This document shows, in pieces, positions 10,695 to 23,765 of a DNA stretch of 64,000 bases; position 1 is the stretch's first letter, and every line of letters starts with the position of its first letter. A program made the position numbers and the translations under genes. Where the stretch lies: the NCBI RefSeq assembly GCF_010389155.1, contig NC_057766.1, forward strand, positions 41,363,516 to 41,427,515, in the 5' to 3' direction. The notes beneath the pieces were generated by a model, which was given only the letters and a program-made list of their open reading frames with translations, made no database searches and was not told the origin of the DNA. Source of the stretch: Erigeron canadensis (taxonomy: Eukaryota; Streptophyta; Magnoliopsida; Asterales; Asteraceae).

Positions 10695-13600
10695 ATGAAC
10701 AATAATCATCATCATGAGAAACAACAATCGCTCGATGATCATGAAATCGATGATCAACAGAGATCAACGGAAGCTTCATCGCCGTCGTCGTCGTCAGAAG
10801 CAGTTTCCGGCGAATCATCACGGAACGGAAACGGACTGGCGGAACGTTTGACCGATTTGTTTGTTGGCGATGGAAATAACGATGACGATTTGTTGATTCA
10901 ACGGAGCGCCCAAGGAACGGTTATGCAGTGGCTACAGGCGCTTGATATGCAGGTTATGGGCGCTTGTCGTGCTGATGAGAGGTTGAAACCCTTGCTCAAG
11001 CTTAATGTCTCTACTGGCCTTGCTGAGGATCGATTGCTTTCTCATCTGAGTCAGGTATACTCATTTAATCACCAACTGCATGATTATATACGTATCTATC
11101 TATATGTATATGTGTGTATCGATTTGTATATATCTATGCGTATATGTCTGTATTTATATGTATGTATATGTATATATTACATAATATTGATATGTTGTGA
11201 TAATATATTTTAAGGATGTAACTATGAAGTTAGAGATTAGTAGGCATATGATAATTGATAGAGCTTGATAGAAGTCAGTGTAATCATTAGTTTATATGAT
11301 ATTGATGATGATGATGTTGATATGTTGATTTTTATATCTACTTTGTTTTGATTTCAGCACTTTGAGCCGTCAGAAGTTGGATTGCTTGCAAGGTGTTTGT
11401 GTGTTCCGCTTGTGTCAGTTCGTGTAGGCAAGATTGACAAGCAAGGGACTCTTCTAATTCCAAACACTGCAAGGTAGTTGCATGCGCGTTTTAATCTCCA
11501 ACTTCATTTAGATGCATTATTTCTGTTACCAAAATTTGCTGAATCCATATAATCAGTGCAATCTGTTATTCAGTTTGTTAATCTTTTATATTAATTAAGT
11601 ATTTGTTAATGAAGTTGATTGCCTTTAGTAATATTAAGGGATTCAGGTTCCCAATCTCAGGTTGCTATGTTGTCTAGTGAGGGAGCTTTTTAATTCTTAT
11701 AGGAGTGGAAAGAATGTTCTGTGCATTCTAATGTGCCTCCGTATTTTTGTCCTTGTTAGTAACGAAGAGTTTGTAAAGAGTTTATGTACATATAGATGGC
11801 TTATCTGTTTCTTGGTCCATTTAGTGCGTGTTGTTGAGGAGGAATTTAGTGGAATTCCGCCATAGTACTGCTCTTCATATGGCTTTTAATCGTTTATTGC
11901 TTGTAATGAACTGCACATGATTGTTTGTGTCATGCTTTGATACTCTATCTTAACTGACGTTCCAACAGATTTTCTCTTGTACTTTGGTTAGTTTTTCCAC
12001 TATAGTTTGATTGTGGGTGTCTAGGATATACCACGTCACATTAGCTCTACTGTAGAGGATTCTAGTCTCTAATGTACCACATCCACATAGTATCTTATAG
12101 TTAATCTGTCCTGCATCCTTTTGTTTGTATGTGAATACTATATAGATCATGCATTGTATTAGAGTAGAAATTGATATCACTTGGTCCTCTGTGAATCTAG
12201 TTTCATTAGAACGATTGATAATTATCCCTGAGAACATTTGCTCACATGTAATTGCTGGCTTATGTATATCAATGAAGTAAAAGCTCCAGGCTTGTGCATA
12301 TCAGCATATTAATAGTGACATGTTCATCCTTCCAAATAAATGTATCTTTTGCTTGTAGGTAACTGGGCGTGTTCTATTATGATCTCTGAATTAAGAAGAA
12401 GTAAAGGTAGAGTGCTTTTATATCTGTATATTCTTATGCTATGCTGTGCTATGTTTGCTGTGTTCTGGTGTCCTGTATATTGTTATATGTGTTTTTTGTC
12501 ATCAGAATAATTCTGGATCCTTGTTTATTTCTTTGAATTCACGTAACTTCTTACTGCATTTTTGATTGTGCATTAAATCACGGTTTTCTATTAAATCAAA
12601 AGACGTGCTCAATGTTAGAAAGTTTGTTTTCTTCCTATATCTGGTTCTTGCTTTATAAGCATAAAAAAGCCATCAAGTCTGCTTTCTTGCTATATCTGGT
12701 TCTTGCTTTATTAAAATTACAAAAGGTCCCCTCACAAATTATTTATGTTTTCTATGAAATATGTATTGATTTGAATACCCTGTTTTCAATACTGTTATTA
12801 TGTCTGGCCATCAGGATGTTATACTTTTGGGATATCATAGATGAGCATTTTGAGTGGTTTTTGTTAAGTAAACTATCTTCCTATATATTCGATTTAATCA
12901 CTTCCTACAAAATTACACTTTTTTATTCTTAGGCTCTTAGCTGAGCTACTCCTGTACCATCTAAAATGCCTGAGCAATAGTAATGTGTATTATACAGTTT
13001 TTGATCATTACAATAAAGAAGTTATAATCTCACATGCACAATTAGGCAGTCTCTAGAATGTTTAAGAAATAGTTGATATAATATATGCATTGAGGGAGTG
13101 ATCTTATATCCATAACTCTTTTCTCTTCTTAGTCTTAGGCTTAAGAACGATAAAATGAAATACAAACACAAATTAAAAAAATGGCATATGCGAGTTTAAT
13201 TGATATAAGATGTGTAGGAGAAGAATACCGAGGTTATAGTCTTTCTAGATGCAAAGCATTAGCTAGTTCTTATTATGATCTTCACATGTATAGTGGTTTT
13301 GCTTCTATTTGTTGAATTGTGGCTGTATGTTTGGATTCCTATTTTTGTCTTTCAATACTTAATTGATATTATCACTTGTTAAATTGTAACAGGGGGGACT
13401 TAACCCTCTCACTTTTGCCAACATCTGATCTGCGTGTATCCTTTTGTGGAGATGATGGTCATATAGAGCGCCTTTCAACCTTGAGAAATGCCTCTGATTG
13501 CTCATCTGTCAGGATTGAGGGAATATCTGCAGATAATTCTGGGCGTTCTTTTATGATTAGGGTTCCTAATGCTGATACTTTTTATTTTTGGTGCTCAGAG

Positions 13601-15048
13601 AAATCCAGACTTCTTGGTAATGAGTTGCTTGAAAAGGTAGGTGTCTTTTTCAGTAAATGAAATACAAATGGCTTAGCTTAGCTCCCACCACAGATGTATT
13701 AAAACTTATATTGATATGCTGTATGTTATGTTTTTAGATGAAAAATTTACTTGAGAAGAAGCCTTCCCTTGCTGATTTAACTGGAATCAGTGATTCTCGT
13801 CTTGAATGTTTTGTGGCTCGTCTTCGAACTTATCTTGTTGGGTCAAATACTCAAGTGAATATTACCGCACCTGTGTCCACTTCGACAACATCTTTAGGTG
13901 TTGCTGAATCTGGTAAAAGTTTACAATCAGCATCTTTAACATCAAAGTCTTCACGTGGCCGGAGCTGTACCATTCAAGGTAGCCTAAGCCCCAGGCCAAG
14001 TTCTTTTAAAGAAGGCCAACCCAGAAACTTGGTTTCCTTGAAAAATGTTGTCAGGGAAAAGTTCAAGCGTAAGGGAGAGGCGGGCAGTCTTTCGTTTGTT
14101 GAAAATCTAGAAAGCCTTTCTATATCTTCTCCAAGTTCTACCAATACGTCTACTTCAGATCTATCTTGTAAAACCAAGAATCCTGAATCAACTATTGATA
14201 GCTGCATGTTCCCATTGGTAATTGGGTTAGAAGTTGGTTTAGCAGAGAAAACAGTAGAAATGCCGTCCACTATTCCTCCGTTTTCTCCTTTTTATTGCTG
14301 GTGTCCACCTGTTGCGTCCACTCTCCAGTACACAGTGGCATCTTCACAGATGATGCCTATGTCAATGTCAATGGCCGATTCATTCACCTTGCCGCCTCTT
14401 TCTTCTCTTCTTGCAAGCTCAGCTCCTAGATCGTCTTCTAGCCTTATAACACCATTACCGACTCTCAATCTGGATGAAATTCCTCCTTTTCTACCTGAAC
14501 CATTGGTTCGGTTACCCATATCTATGCCAACTTCACAACAAATCCCGATTTTCACTCCTTTAATGACAGATCCTATAGTGCACGTCCCTGTTATAGATAT
14601 TTGCTCCTCAGGCCAAGCGTACCTTGTGAGTGGTGGCCCTGCTATAAATGTCACCATTCCGCCGCTTCACCAGGCACTTGTAAGCCCATTGATCCAAGAA
14701 ACAGATTCCATGGCAGAGAAGAGTGCAAGGGATACACTCCGTCTGCTAATCAGCGGATCAAGTCAACTACCCTCGGTTCTAGCCAATGTTGATGGAAACC
14801 AAAACGTACTTGCAGCTGGTAGCAGAGGCCTTTATGGGGGAGCGACGGACGTCAACCATGCTATTGCAAACAGCATTGCTGCCATGGGCTTCGTTTCACT
14901 GGCTGAGAGGTCTGGTGGTGTTATGAGAAGATGCATTGACCAAGGTGACCTGGTTGATCTTCTGGGAGAGACAGTAGACTCTGGTGGAACTTGTTTGAAT
15001 AATCATGATACAAGCTTTTCTGATGCAGGGGCTGGTAAAAGCCAGTAA
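10695..15048 (+). CDS. Plant protein of unknown function, Ser/Pro-rich, 676 residues
   Basis: Four exons: 10695-11054, 11358-11473, 13393-13636 and 13738-15048. Junctions keep frame (SQ|HFEPSE, TAR|GDL, EK|MKN). Residues 1-60 are a low-complexity acidic/Ser arm. About 60-240 look like a folded module: RSAQGTVMQWLQALDMQVMG, HFEPSEVGLLARCL, then GRSFMIRVP and FYFWCSEKSRLLG. About 245-275 hold LADLTGISDSRLECF and the end of the module. A long Ser/Thr/Pro-rich linker follows, then a second conserved-looking block near the C-terminus (SARDTLRLLISGSS to FVSLAERSGGVMRRC). There are no membrane segments and no signal peptide. I recall similar plant proteins, sometimes misnamed flocculation proteins, but know no function. 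The FYFWCSEKS stretch resembles a PH-like fold edge; this is speculation. The long frames on the other strand of exon 4 are shadows. Confidence 0.85.
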
Positions 15049-17565
15049 TATGAATTCGAAAATGGGTTTGTTGTAGATCCTTGTTTTTTGTTGTTTCAAG
15101 GTAAAGAAAAGAAATGTAGATATATCTTTTTGTAATGTCTTTTGGGGCTCATTATATGTAACTGGACTGGAAAGCATAATACCAGCTCTTTACCTCCTCG
15201 GCTGCTGTTCATAATTTTAAGTAAGTTGGTTGGTCATTCTAGCTTGGATACAGTAGTGTGCTCTATTAACATTCTTTACAATGAGTATATTCCACTGCTA
15301 GTCGCTGTGATAAAATAAAAAGGGCCAAAAACCATCTTACAATTAAAATTTAAAATGACGGATTCAGCAACAGAGAGAAAAAGTAAATGAATGTTATCCA
15401 TTCGATTCACATATGAATTGACATAGAACAATATGTATAGGACAACTCAGAATTGGCAGCCATAGACTTGAGTAATTGGTGGAGTAAATTTGCTTTGGTG
15501 ATTCCCTAAGTAATGTCATCATTGATGATCATGAACTACAGGCGCTTGTAGAAGCTTCTACTGCAAATGTTAGAAAAAAAAAAAAAAAAAAAGCTTCTAC
15601 TGCAGTTTACAACAAGTTTGGTTCTATAATTCTCGTTCTTTTGTGCAAACCTGACGGCAAAGTTAAGCTTCATGCTTATGCGGCGTTATTATATCGGTTT
15701 CTAGTTAACAATCTCAAGTTTATCATACAAAAAGTGTACAATACATTTAGAGCTTGTGTTAAGTGAAGATTGGAAGACGATACACCAGATAAGATGAAGA
15801 CGTGTAGAACTTTGTCACGTGGGTAAATGAAACACAAAATGAAAAACGAATTAGTAATGACTTCTATTTTCCTTCGGTTTAAGCAAACTTTCCTACACAA
15901 ATTATCTCGTACATCATTAGACAAATGCACAATAAACTGTGTTGTGTATATGACTGTTCAATCAATACTGTTAATGAAATCAAGCCTTTGCTTTTAGTTG
16001 TTAACCTTAATTCACTTGAATTTACAATTTAGGGAGGCTTGCAGCATGATTATGGGGCAACATCCTCTAAATTGTATTTGAGTACACAATTTTGAAGTTT
16101 ATGGAGTAACAATCATATTATTACCATTGGGGTCTTATTACCATTAAGGTCTTTGAAGTAGTTATTTTTTTTATAAATCGATGACAATGACTTGTTTTTT
16201 ACACAAAAGTGAATTTGAATATTCACGGTACAGATATAATTATTACTTTATATTCATATAAAGTTTAACGTTGTCTTTAGAACGATCATGTTACTCAGCG
16301 TCAGGTGCAACGTGCAAGCAAGATAACCATATAGTTTTGTTTTTTTAGACAATATAGTATTGTGTATTAATAGGTAAACTATATGTTTTAAGCAAGATAA
16401 CCATATAGTTCACCTATTAATACCCGACTGAGCACTATGAATCACAGGTTGTTAATTAATGCCAACCAAATTGCATTGCATCCTTACAAATGCAATGAAA
16501 AAGGCATTTGTTTTCATGTATAAACATAGAAGGCTGGGGCTAACTAATTAAGGGATGAGATAATGATCATCTTCTTCAAATTAAGACCAGTTACTTCAAA
16601 ACTTTTAGATGTTATCTAAGGTTGATGATTTATATAATATATGTAGTAGTAGATCGATACAGATCGAATATGGATTATATATAATAATTGATAGTTCTTT
16701 CTAAGCATTTGGTTACTTTATTTACTGAGGTTGATTCTTAAAGCTAATTCGAAATTTATTGGACCGGCCAATTTCTTTTAAGTTATATAATCAGGATATC
16801 TTTTGTTCATGTTATAAAACCCGATGCAAATCTACGTACGTGATCTATATATTTATGGTGATGAAAAAAAATCCTTTGTCTGGAAATAGATTACAAAATA
16901 ATAATAATTATGCTAGGAAACCGATATGTAAATGTGTAAGCATGGTATGATATACCTCATTTGGATGAACATAATCTTGAGCCAAAAAGTAACCAATCAC
17001 CTTTATCCCTAGAGGACGATGGATATTGGATAGTGAGCACTGACCATATATATGTAATGTAAATTACTAGAGATGTATAATTAAAAGTACATAAAACACA
17101 TATAAAAACAAATGAATTTGATGAGTAAGATTGAGAGTGAGTGAGGGATTGTGGTCCAAAACTCATATTTGTATTACCGACGTCAGTTGTCGGGTCATAT
17201 AAAACTTTATAGAGTATATCGTTAAATCCACTTGAGGACATCAAGATAGAGTTTACTGGGAATTTTGTTTGTTTTTCTTTTCCCTGTATATTTATATATA
17301 AACCAGTTAAATACCCCCAGTGTTGCATGGGTTAAAGTCTTTACATGTATATCATAATTTCATGCGTTATTTATTTTATATTAACATTAAGATTTTCACA
17401 TTATCAAATATTTTCATCTTGTTTTATTTTATTAATATGCAATACGTACATTGTGATGCGAAACATAAAATGGAAACAACAAAAAAAATGTAATGGTTAA
17501 AGAAACATTAAGCTTTGGTCCATACAGGTTACATATTAATTAGTTATGTTTAACTAACATAATAG
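15049..17565. other. 3' UTR then intergenic, no gene recognised
   Basis: The first 150-250 bases are probably 3' UTR. Beyond that I see a tiny poly(A) insertion (15551-15604, listed separately) and a short imperfect hairpin at 16367-16420 (ATTAATAGGT paired with ACCTATTAAT). The minus-strand frame at 16957-17328 shows no domain or codon pattern that supports a gene. Confidence 0.5.
15551..15604 (+). mobile_element. Minimal poly(A) retro-insertion flanked by a 14-bp duplication
   Basis: AAGCTTCTACTGCA occurs at 15552-15565 and again at 15591-15604. Between them lie 25 bases: a short AATGTTAG followed by a long A-run. This is what target-primed insertion of an almost fully 5'-truncated LINE or SINE product would leave. 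Confidence 0.7.
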
Positions 17566-17920
17566 GTAAAACTAAAACACTCATACCCTTTGACACAATA
17601 GTTATATCTTTGACTAACAGAATGACCCAATTTACAACACTTTTTCATAGACAATATATATTATTTAACAAATAGAGTATTACTCTATCTTTTTTTATAA
17701 ACAAAATTTATAGAGCTAAAGAAAAAAATAATAGCTCAAACTAAAACACTCATACACTATGACACAATAGTTATGTCTTTGAATAACCGATTGACTCAAA
17801 TTACAACACTTTTTTGCCAACTATTTTCATCAAGATTTGACAATATATATGATTTAACTAATAGAGTATTACTCCATCTTTTTTGAAAAACAAAATTTAT
17901 ATAGCTAAAAAAAAACCATA
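17566..17920. repeat. Tandem duplication, unit about 170-190 bp
   Basis: Copy 1 starts near 17570 and copy 2 near 17739. Both contain AACTAAAACACTCATAC, TGACACAATAGTTAT, TTACAACACTTTTT, AGAGTATTACTC and AACAAAATTTATA in the same order. Copy 2 has an extra short stretch around CCAACTATTTTCATCAAG. Confidence 0.85.
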
Positions 17921-18193
17921 AACAAATCCATATACTCACCCACCGTTTTTTAGTGGTATTTTAGTTTTTTTTATTTGTATTGCCAGATGTCCTCATTTAT
18001 CTTCACTTTTTTAACAACACATCAAAACAACTTTCATTCCATATGTCTTTATTTATCTACTCTAACATGATGTATCCCTTTCTCTTCTTAAAAGAAACTC
18101 ATATTCTTCTTCTTGATAAGTTCTATTAGTCATACCTACATATTAGTTCGATTTGAAAAGAATTTCTTTCTTATCTAATGTATCTATTAGGGA

Positions 18194-18606
18194 AAAATAC
18201 ATAAAAAGGTAACCTATTTACATGAATTTCCTATTAAAGGTAACCTATTTTGTTTTTGTCTATTTAAAGGATCCTATTATCAAAAAATTCATAATAAAGG
18301 GTACCTCGTTAGTTTTGACAAATGGAGCTCGTTAAATGCCATGTCATCGATGTCACGTCATCATTTTTGCTGACATGGCACTTGACTTGACTTGACTTTG
18401 ACCGGTCAAAGTCAAGTGTCACGTCAGCAAAACTGATGACATGGCATCGATGATGTGGCACTTAATGAGTTCCGTCTGTCAAAAACTAACGAGATACCTT
18501 TTATTAGGAATTTTTTGAAAATAGGATCCTTTAAATAGATGAAAACAAAATAGGTTACCTTTAATAGGAAGTTCGTGTAATAAGTTACCTTTTTATGGAT
18601 TTAACC
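18194..18606. mobile_element. Near-perfect foldback element, about 410 bp
   Basis: Two arms of about 205 bases are inverted copies meeting at a perfect palindrome (TGACTTTGACCGGTCAAAGT..., centre 18403/18404). Matching landmarks include ATAAAAAGGTAACCTATT at the left against its complement at the right, GGATCC on both arms, and GCCATGTCATCGATG against CATCGATG-ATG-TGGCA. There is essentially no loop and no coding sequence. It fits a hairpin MITE. Confidence 0.85.
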
Positions 18607-19844
18607 ATTTTAATTATACTAAAACATAGTTGCTTTAATAACTTATCGACTAATTACAACTCTCAATTTTTCAAAGTTTACTTTTATTTTTAATTTTGAC
18701 TTTAATTTACACTTTTTTTCTTTTTAATCACAAATTTACACTTTTTCCCCAATAACTATAATATGATAGATAAATTTTAATAACTAATATATATTTGATA
18801 AATTAAAAGCTAATATTTATCTAAAAGAATAATTGTAACACCCCAATTATTTTAAGGTAAAAGAAATTAACCCCTTTTTATAGTTTTGACATTAAATTAA
18901 TTTCCTAGTATTTTGTTTTTAGTTATGGGGTTAATTTAGTTGAAACTTTAGCGGATAGCGGGTAAAATACCCACAAAAAGGTGGGATGGGTCGTGGCATC
19001 CCTTGAAAGTGCCAGCCATCCATATGACTTATGAGTCATATTCCACTTCTCTTCATCTCTACATCTTCATGCAATTCCATCCCTTTCTCTCAAAATCAAA
19101 AGCTTAATTCTCTCTAATTCAAAAAGGGAAATCATAATACTAAACATCACCATCATATAATCTTCATTCAAGAAATTGAAAAACTAGGGTTGTGGGTTTT
19201 GAGTGGTGGTGGCCGAAAATTTCAAAGAAGAGGGGGAAAGGAGGATTTTCAATTTAAGTCTTGAATTAGCTCACTTAATCTTGAGGTATTGAATTCCCTT
19301 AATTTACTTTTTATCTTTCTTTTGAAATTAGGGTTCATGGATGAACCAAATTGGGGGTTTTGCTAGAAATTGAATTATGGTTAATTTTTCCCAATTCCTT
19401 AGTTAACCTAGTTGTCATTGAGTTATATAATGTGTTTGATTATGAAATTGATAAGCTCTTGTGATAAATTGAGGTTATGAGAAAAGATGAATCTTTTTGC
19501 TAGTTATTGAAAAGATGATGAAAATGGTAGAATGAACTATCTAGTGTTATTATAAGAATGAAAGTAACTCAATGACAAATGGGTTGGGTTTTGAGTTTAG
19601 AAAAGGATAGTAAGTGTGTATGACTAGGTTAAGCTAGTCAAATTGTGAATAAAAGCTTATGCATTTTATGATATGATCATAGGTTGAGCTTGTTGAGCAT
19701 TATTGTTTAGATTTGTTGTCTTTGTTGCGGAGGAGGTGAGTATATTTGCATACCTTTATGTTTACGTTGGGTCAATTACCATGATATGTGAATGTTCCAA
19801 GCATGGTAATTGATTTGGCATGAAGCCCATGTGGGGCATTGTTT

Positions 19845-19935
19845 ATGAGGCCTAAGAACCTCCGGGGCCTAAGAATCCCGATAGTTGATGTGATATGAGG
19901 CCTAAGAACCTCCCGGGGCCTAAGAATCCCGATAG
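19845..19935 (+). repeat. Two-copy 50-bp tandem repeat inside LTR block A
   Basis: ATGAGGCCTAAGAACCTC is followed by CGGGGCCTAAGAATCCCGATAG-like sequence in both copies, starting at 19845 and 19895. Within each copy GGCCTAAGAA itself occurs twice. Confidence 0.9.
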
Positions 19936-20576
19936 ATATGATTGTTTAGCTTATATGGATCCATATATGTATTGTTTGTGTGCAAGGTGAATATGTAAAT
20001 GTGACATGACGATGCCATAGGTTACATGTGAAAGTCCTTGTACTATGCCCTCCTTCGTATTCGTAAATGTATGCAAGTATATTCACTAAGCCTTTGCTTA
20101 TATTTTAGTTGTTTACACTCTTATAGGTAGTTCCGGAAGAAGGAACTAGTGTTGTTGATTTGAAGAAAATTGAATTAGAGCTTGAAGTAACCTTTGGAAG
20201 TTCTTGAAGGTATTTAGGTCATCCTTAGATGGATGACAATCTTTTGGTGTAGATACCTACTTGTCCCTCTCCTTTGGCTCATGGTACATTTTGTTTTGGA
20301 GTCATGTTTCGGTAACATTTCTGTAAATACTCAAGTTGTAAAGTTTTTGGAAGTTGGTATTGTCGCATTTGGGCGATATTGTTGCCAAAACGGGTAAATG
20401 ACCCGTTAGGGTTGATCTTGGATTTATGAAACAAACTATGTTGTAATTGTGTTTAAAATGTGTTTATGAAGTCGTTATAAATCTCTAGAAAGTGTCTTTC
20501 AGCTGTTGGTTCAAAATTTGATGGTTACGAGTTGTTCTTGGTTGAAATGAGTTTTAGGGTTGTTGTCAGGTGGTCC

Positions 20577-20666
20577 ACTGCAGCGCAGTGGGGGTGACTT
20601 TGCCCACTGCGGCGCAGTGGAATCCCACGGAAACAATTTTGGTTCTTCCCACTGCGGCGCAGTGGG
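20577..20666. repeat. Cluster of three CACTGC-G-CGCAGTG dyads
   Basis: CCACTGCAGCGCAGTGG, CCCACTGCGGCGCAGTGG and CCCACTGCGGCGCAGTGGGG lie within 90 bases. Each can form a short GC-rich hairpin with a one-base centre. Related dyads occur in the other two LTR blocks. Confidence 0.9.
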
Positions 20667-21099
20667 GTATAAAAAAAAAATTATGTTCTCGGTTTATTGA
20701 GTCTGGTCCTTTCAATAATGACTGATATATATGCAATGGAATAATAACTGATATATATCCAATAATATGTTCAATCATATAAATATAAAATTAATTAGTT
20801 AAAGATAAATAAAAATTAATGTAAATATATTAAAATTTTAAGAGTAATTGTACTATTATTTTCTATTGAAGTATTCCATGTTTTGCACATCTATTCGAAG
20901 AAGAAGGGTTTCAATTCATCTCAAATTTACAAAAAAATCCATTGAGTCAATGTTTTCTATAGTTAAACACCCATGTAAGCTCAACTTTATAGAAGAGATA
21001 TATGTTTTTCAACCGCATTTCAAAACATTGGTGAGCATTTTAAAATTTGTTATTTTAAACCGATTATAACTCAATAGTTGATAAGAATACATGTTTTGG

Positions 21100-21201
21100 T
21101 TAGTCATTTTAACTGTATTATTTTTCTACTAATTATTTATACTAATTCGTATATTAATGATATTGTAAAACTCGTGTATCTGACATGGGTCTAAAATCTA
21201 G
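21100..21201 (+). mobile_element. Helitron-like 3' terminus
   Basis: A degenerate hairpin (CTCGTGTATCTGACATGGG) is followed by TCTAAAAT and the terminal CTAG at 21198-21201, then T. The same layout recurs 515 bases downstream. The 5' boundary is not visible. Confidence 0.45.
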
Positions 21202-21716
21202 TTGTACTATTATTTTCAATTGAAGTGTTTTTTAGTAATTGTTATGACGCATATAAGAAAATAAGACATATAAAAATATAAATCATTATAGGAAATATAT
21301 ATAACATTATCATATTCAAATTGAAATATTTAAGATATCTTTCATCTAAAGATAAGATATTAATTCTAATAGTTTAAAATAAGAATGTAATACATCATGC
21401 GTAACAATAAAGCAAATAAAATGATAGTGACCTATTATGACTTTTTAATGTTCATATATCGCTAAGTATATCACAATTGATAACTTTGATAAACATATTA
21501 TATTTTATAATATCAAATATCGCTAAGTATGTCACACTAAACAATTTCGATGAACATACTTTTAAAAAATATTCTAATATAAAACTCAAAATTTTGATAT
21601 ATAGATCAATTTTTATTTACTCAAAATAGTATATTGAATTTTAAACTATAATAAATTAGCATCTAATATTGATAACACCGTAAACACCGTGTATTAGACG
21701 CGGATCTAAAATCTAG
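21202..21716 (+). mobile_element. Helitron-like element ending CTAG
   Basis: Ends with the hairpin CCGTGTATTAGACGCGG, eight or so AT bases and CTAG (21713-21716) followed by T. The upstream 450 bases match those before the terminus at 33878 (for example CATATTAT, ATCGCTAAGTAT and GATGAACATA-type blocks in the same order). There is no coding sequence, as expected for a non-autonomous Helitron. Confidence 0.6.
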
Positions 21717-23034
21717 TTAATTTCTATAGAATGAGGTTAATTGTTCAATTTTTATTATTATACATCTTGTCATCCGTTTTTTTTGTTTTTTTGTTTTTTG
21801 TCATCCAGTCTGTTCGTTTTATTTTGAATGTGATGTACCTGGGATCATCAAGCATGGGTTGTTCTTGCTGTTCATGTTTATGTCTATTTATTTTATTTGA
21901 TTTTTGATCAAATGAAAACAAGATCCGATTAAGAAATCCGCATATTTATACTTCTATATTATATGATAAAAAGAATAGCCCTTTTTATTTTTTGTAATGT
22001 TGAAAATACGTAATATTTTTACTTAGCACCCCTTAAAATGCTTTCACATACACAATCCCCTTAACATTAATGATTAAATTACACTATCAATTCTTTTATC
22101 ACTTAAAATATGTCCATTAACCTTTACATCAATTATATACACAACTCAACGCCGCTCCACCACCAAAATTCGCCCAACCATCACACCATCGCAGTTACGA
22201 CCGCCGCCGTATCGCGCGAACACCGTGCTAGTTTAATAGAAAAACAATATCTTAAGTCAACTAATAATGATTACTTGTATAGACCCATATATTCCACGTA
22301 TCGTATAAGATGGAGATTCTATCAAGTTGAAAACAACTTGGGAGGTTAAGTGAGAGAAATCGTAGCCCTTGGATTATAATTAAAGAACAACATTCACAGA
22401 TGATCATTGAATATTGATTATTGATTTTAATTTAATGGTCAAAATCTCTCTAACTTGATTCAAATTAGAAAGGTAAATCGAGGAAATCTCCATACATGGG
22501 GTGTTTGGTTGAGGTTAATCCACTTGATAAAAATTTTGTCTTTATATTGCTTGAAATCTAAACATGAGGTTAGTAGAATATTTGGTGTATGTTATAATAA
22601 CTTTGTTGTTCAGAATAAATAACTCACAATTGGAGTAGGGAAGCACGCATATTTACCTTATGAGACGACGGCTCAATCATGGAAAAAATTTTGTTTTACA
22701 TTTTCAAAAAGACCTTTCTTTACGAAACCTTTTTTCACCGTAATGAAGTTAATTTACTCTAATTTCTCTTGATTTTTGTGAGATTTCTTCCTAGAATGAA
22801 GCTACATGGTAGTTAGGTTTGAGCTTCCAAGAATTATCTATTTTCAGAGACCCAAGGCCGCCTTTCATTATCGTGTTATTCTGGTTAGCAAGACTTTATT
22901 TATTGATTGTTAATAAAAGTACCCGTATTTTTGAACTCCAAGTGGATTCACCAATAGGATTGAAAACCATATAGGTAACCTCATCTTAAGGTCGGACCCG
23001 ACCACGAATGAGCTGAACCGTTTATAGTTAATCG
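21717..23034. other. AT-rich spacer with a GCC-rich island
   Basis: No gene recognised. A short island rich in CCGCC/ACCA units at about 22150-22220 stands out from AT-rich flanks and resembles islands at 31815-31920 and 41690-41790. Confidence 0.4.
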
Positions 23035-23765
23035 AAAACTGTAACATCCCGAACTTTTCGTGTTTGACTATTTGACATTCCGTTAGTTAATGTTAGTAAA
23101 CGTGCGTTATATGTGATTATATGATAAAATGCTTATGTATTTAATATGAATATGTAAATGTGATGTTTAATGAAAGTAATCAAAGTGACGTTAAGTAATT
23201 AAGTGCTTGTTAGATCGTTAAGACTCCCGGTAGAAAGATAAGCTAAGAAAGTCAAGTTTATGAGTTGAGGGGTCCCAAGTGTAACATAATGGGTTGATAG
23301 ACAGGGGTTAGTAAGCAATTAGGAAGCCCTAATTATCACAAAAGCTGATGCAACGTGTGTGTGAGAACCCCCAGCCGATTCCCCTCCCTTTTTAAGCGAA
23401 GATTCAACCGTTTCGTGCCGTTTCAATTGAGTTTTGTTAAGATCTTGAATTCCCTAAGTCATCTACTGGTAATATAGGTAGTATTCTCTTTGAAATCTGA
23501 TCTTATGAGTCATAGATAAGTATTCAGTCCAGGCCATGGGGTTGGGTTGGGTTAATTGATTAAACGATTACCGATTTCATGTTATTCGGGTGATTCAATG
23601 ATTGATTTATGTTGTAAAGGATTAAAGGATTGATTGATGGATTAAATTCATTAAAAGTGCTGTAAAAAAGGTCAATTTTGTGTTCCCAGGTCGGGCCAAA
23701 GGTTTGAGATCGAATGGGAATCGTTTAGAGCAAGTTTAAAATTTGAGTTGTTGGTCGGCACCCCA

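Larger units (their letters stand above)
18834..20690 (+). mobile_element. Truncated long LTR of a Gypsy-type retrotransposon (block A)
   Basis: Begins TGTAACACCCC, the usual start of long plant Gypsy LTRs, and runs about 1.85 kb without coding potential. It carries a two-copy 50-bp tandem repeat (19845-19935) and a cluster of CACTGC-GCAGTG dyads at 20577-20666. The expected GGGTGTTACA end and any primer-binding site are absent; the block fades at an A-run near 20670. No gag or pol is nearby, so this is a decayed solo or partial LTR. Confidence 0.6.

Noticed and set aside
13974..14657. Minus-strand open frames of 98 and 121 codons opposite exon 4 of the unknown gene
   Set aside because: The sense frame is long, has good splice joints and family-like blocks; the antisense frames follow from its codon composition.
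16957..17328. Minus-strand frame of 123 codons
   Set aside because: No recognisable domain, no supporting promoter or splice sites, and AT-rich repeat surroundings.
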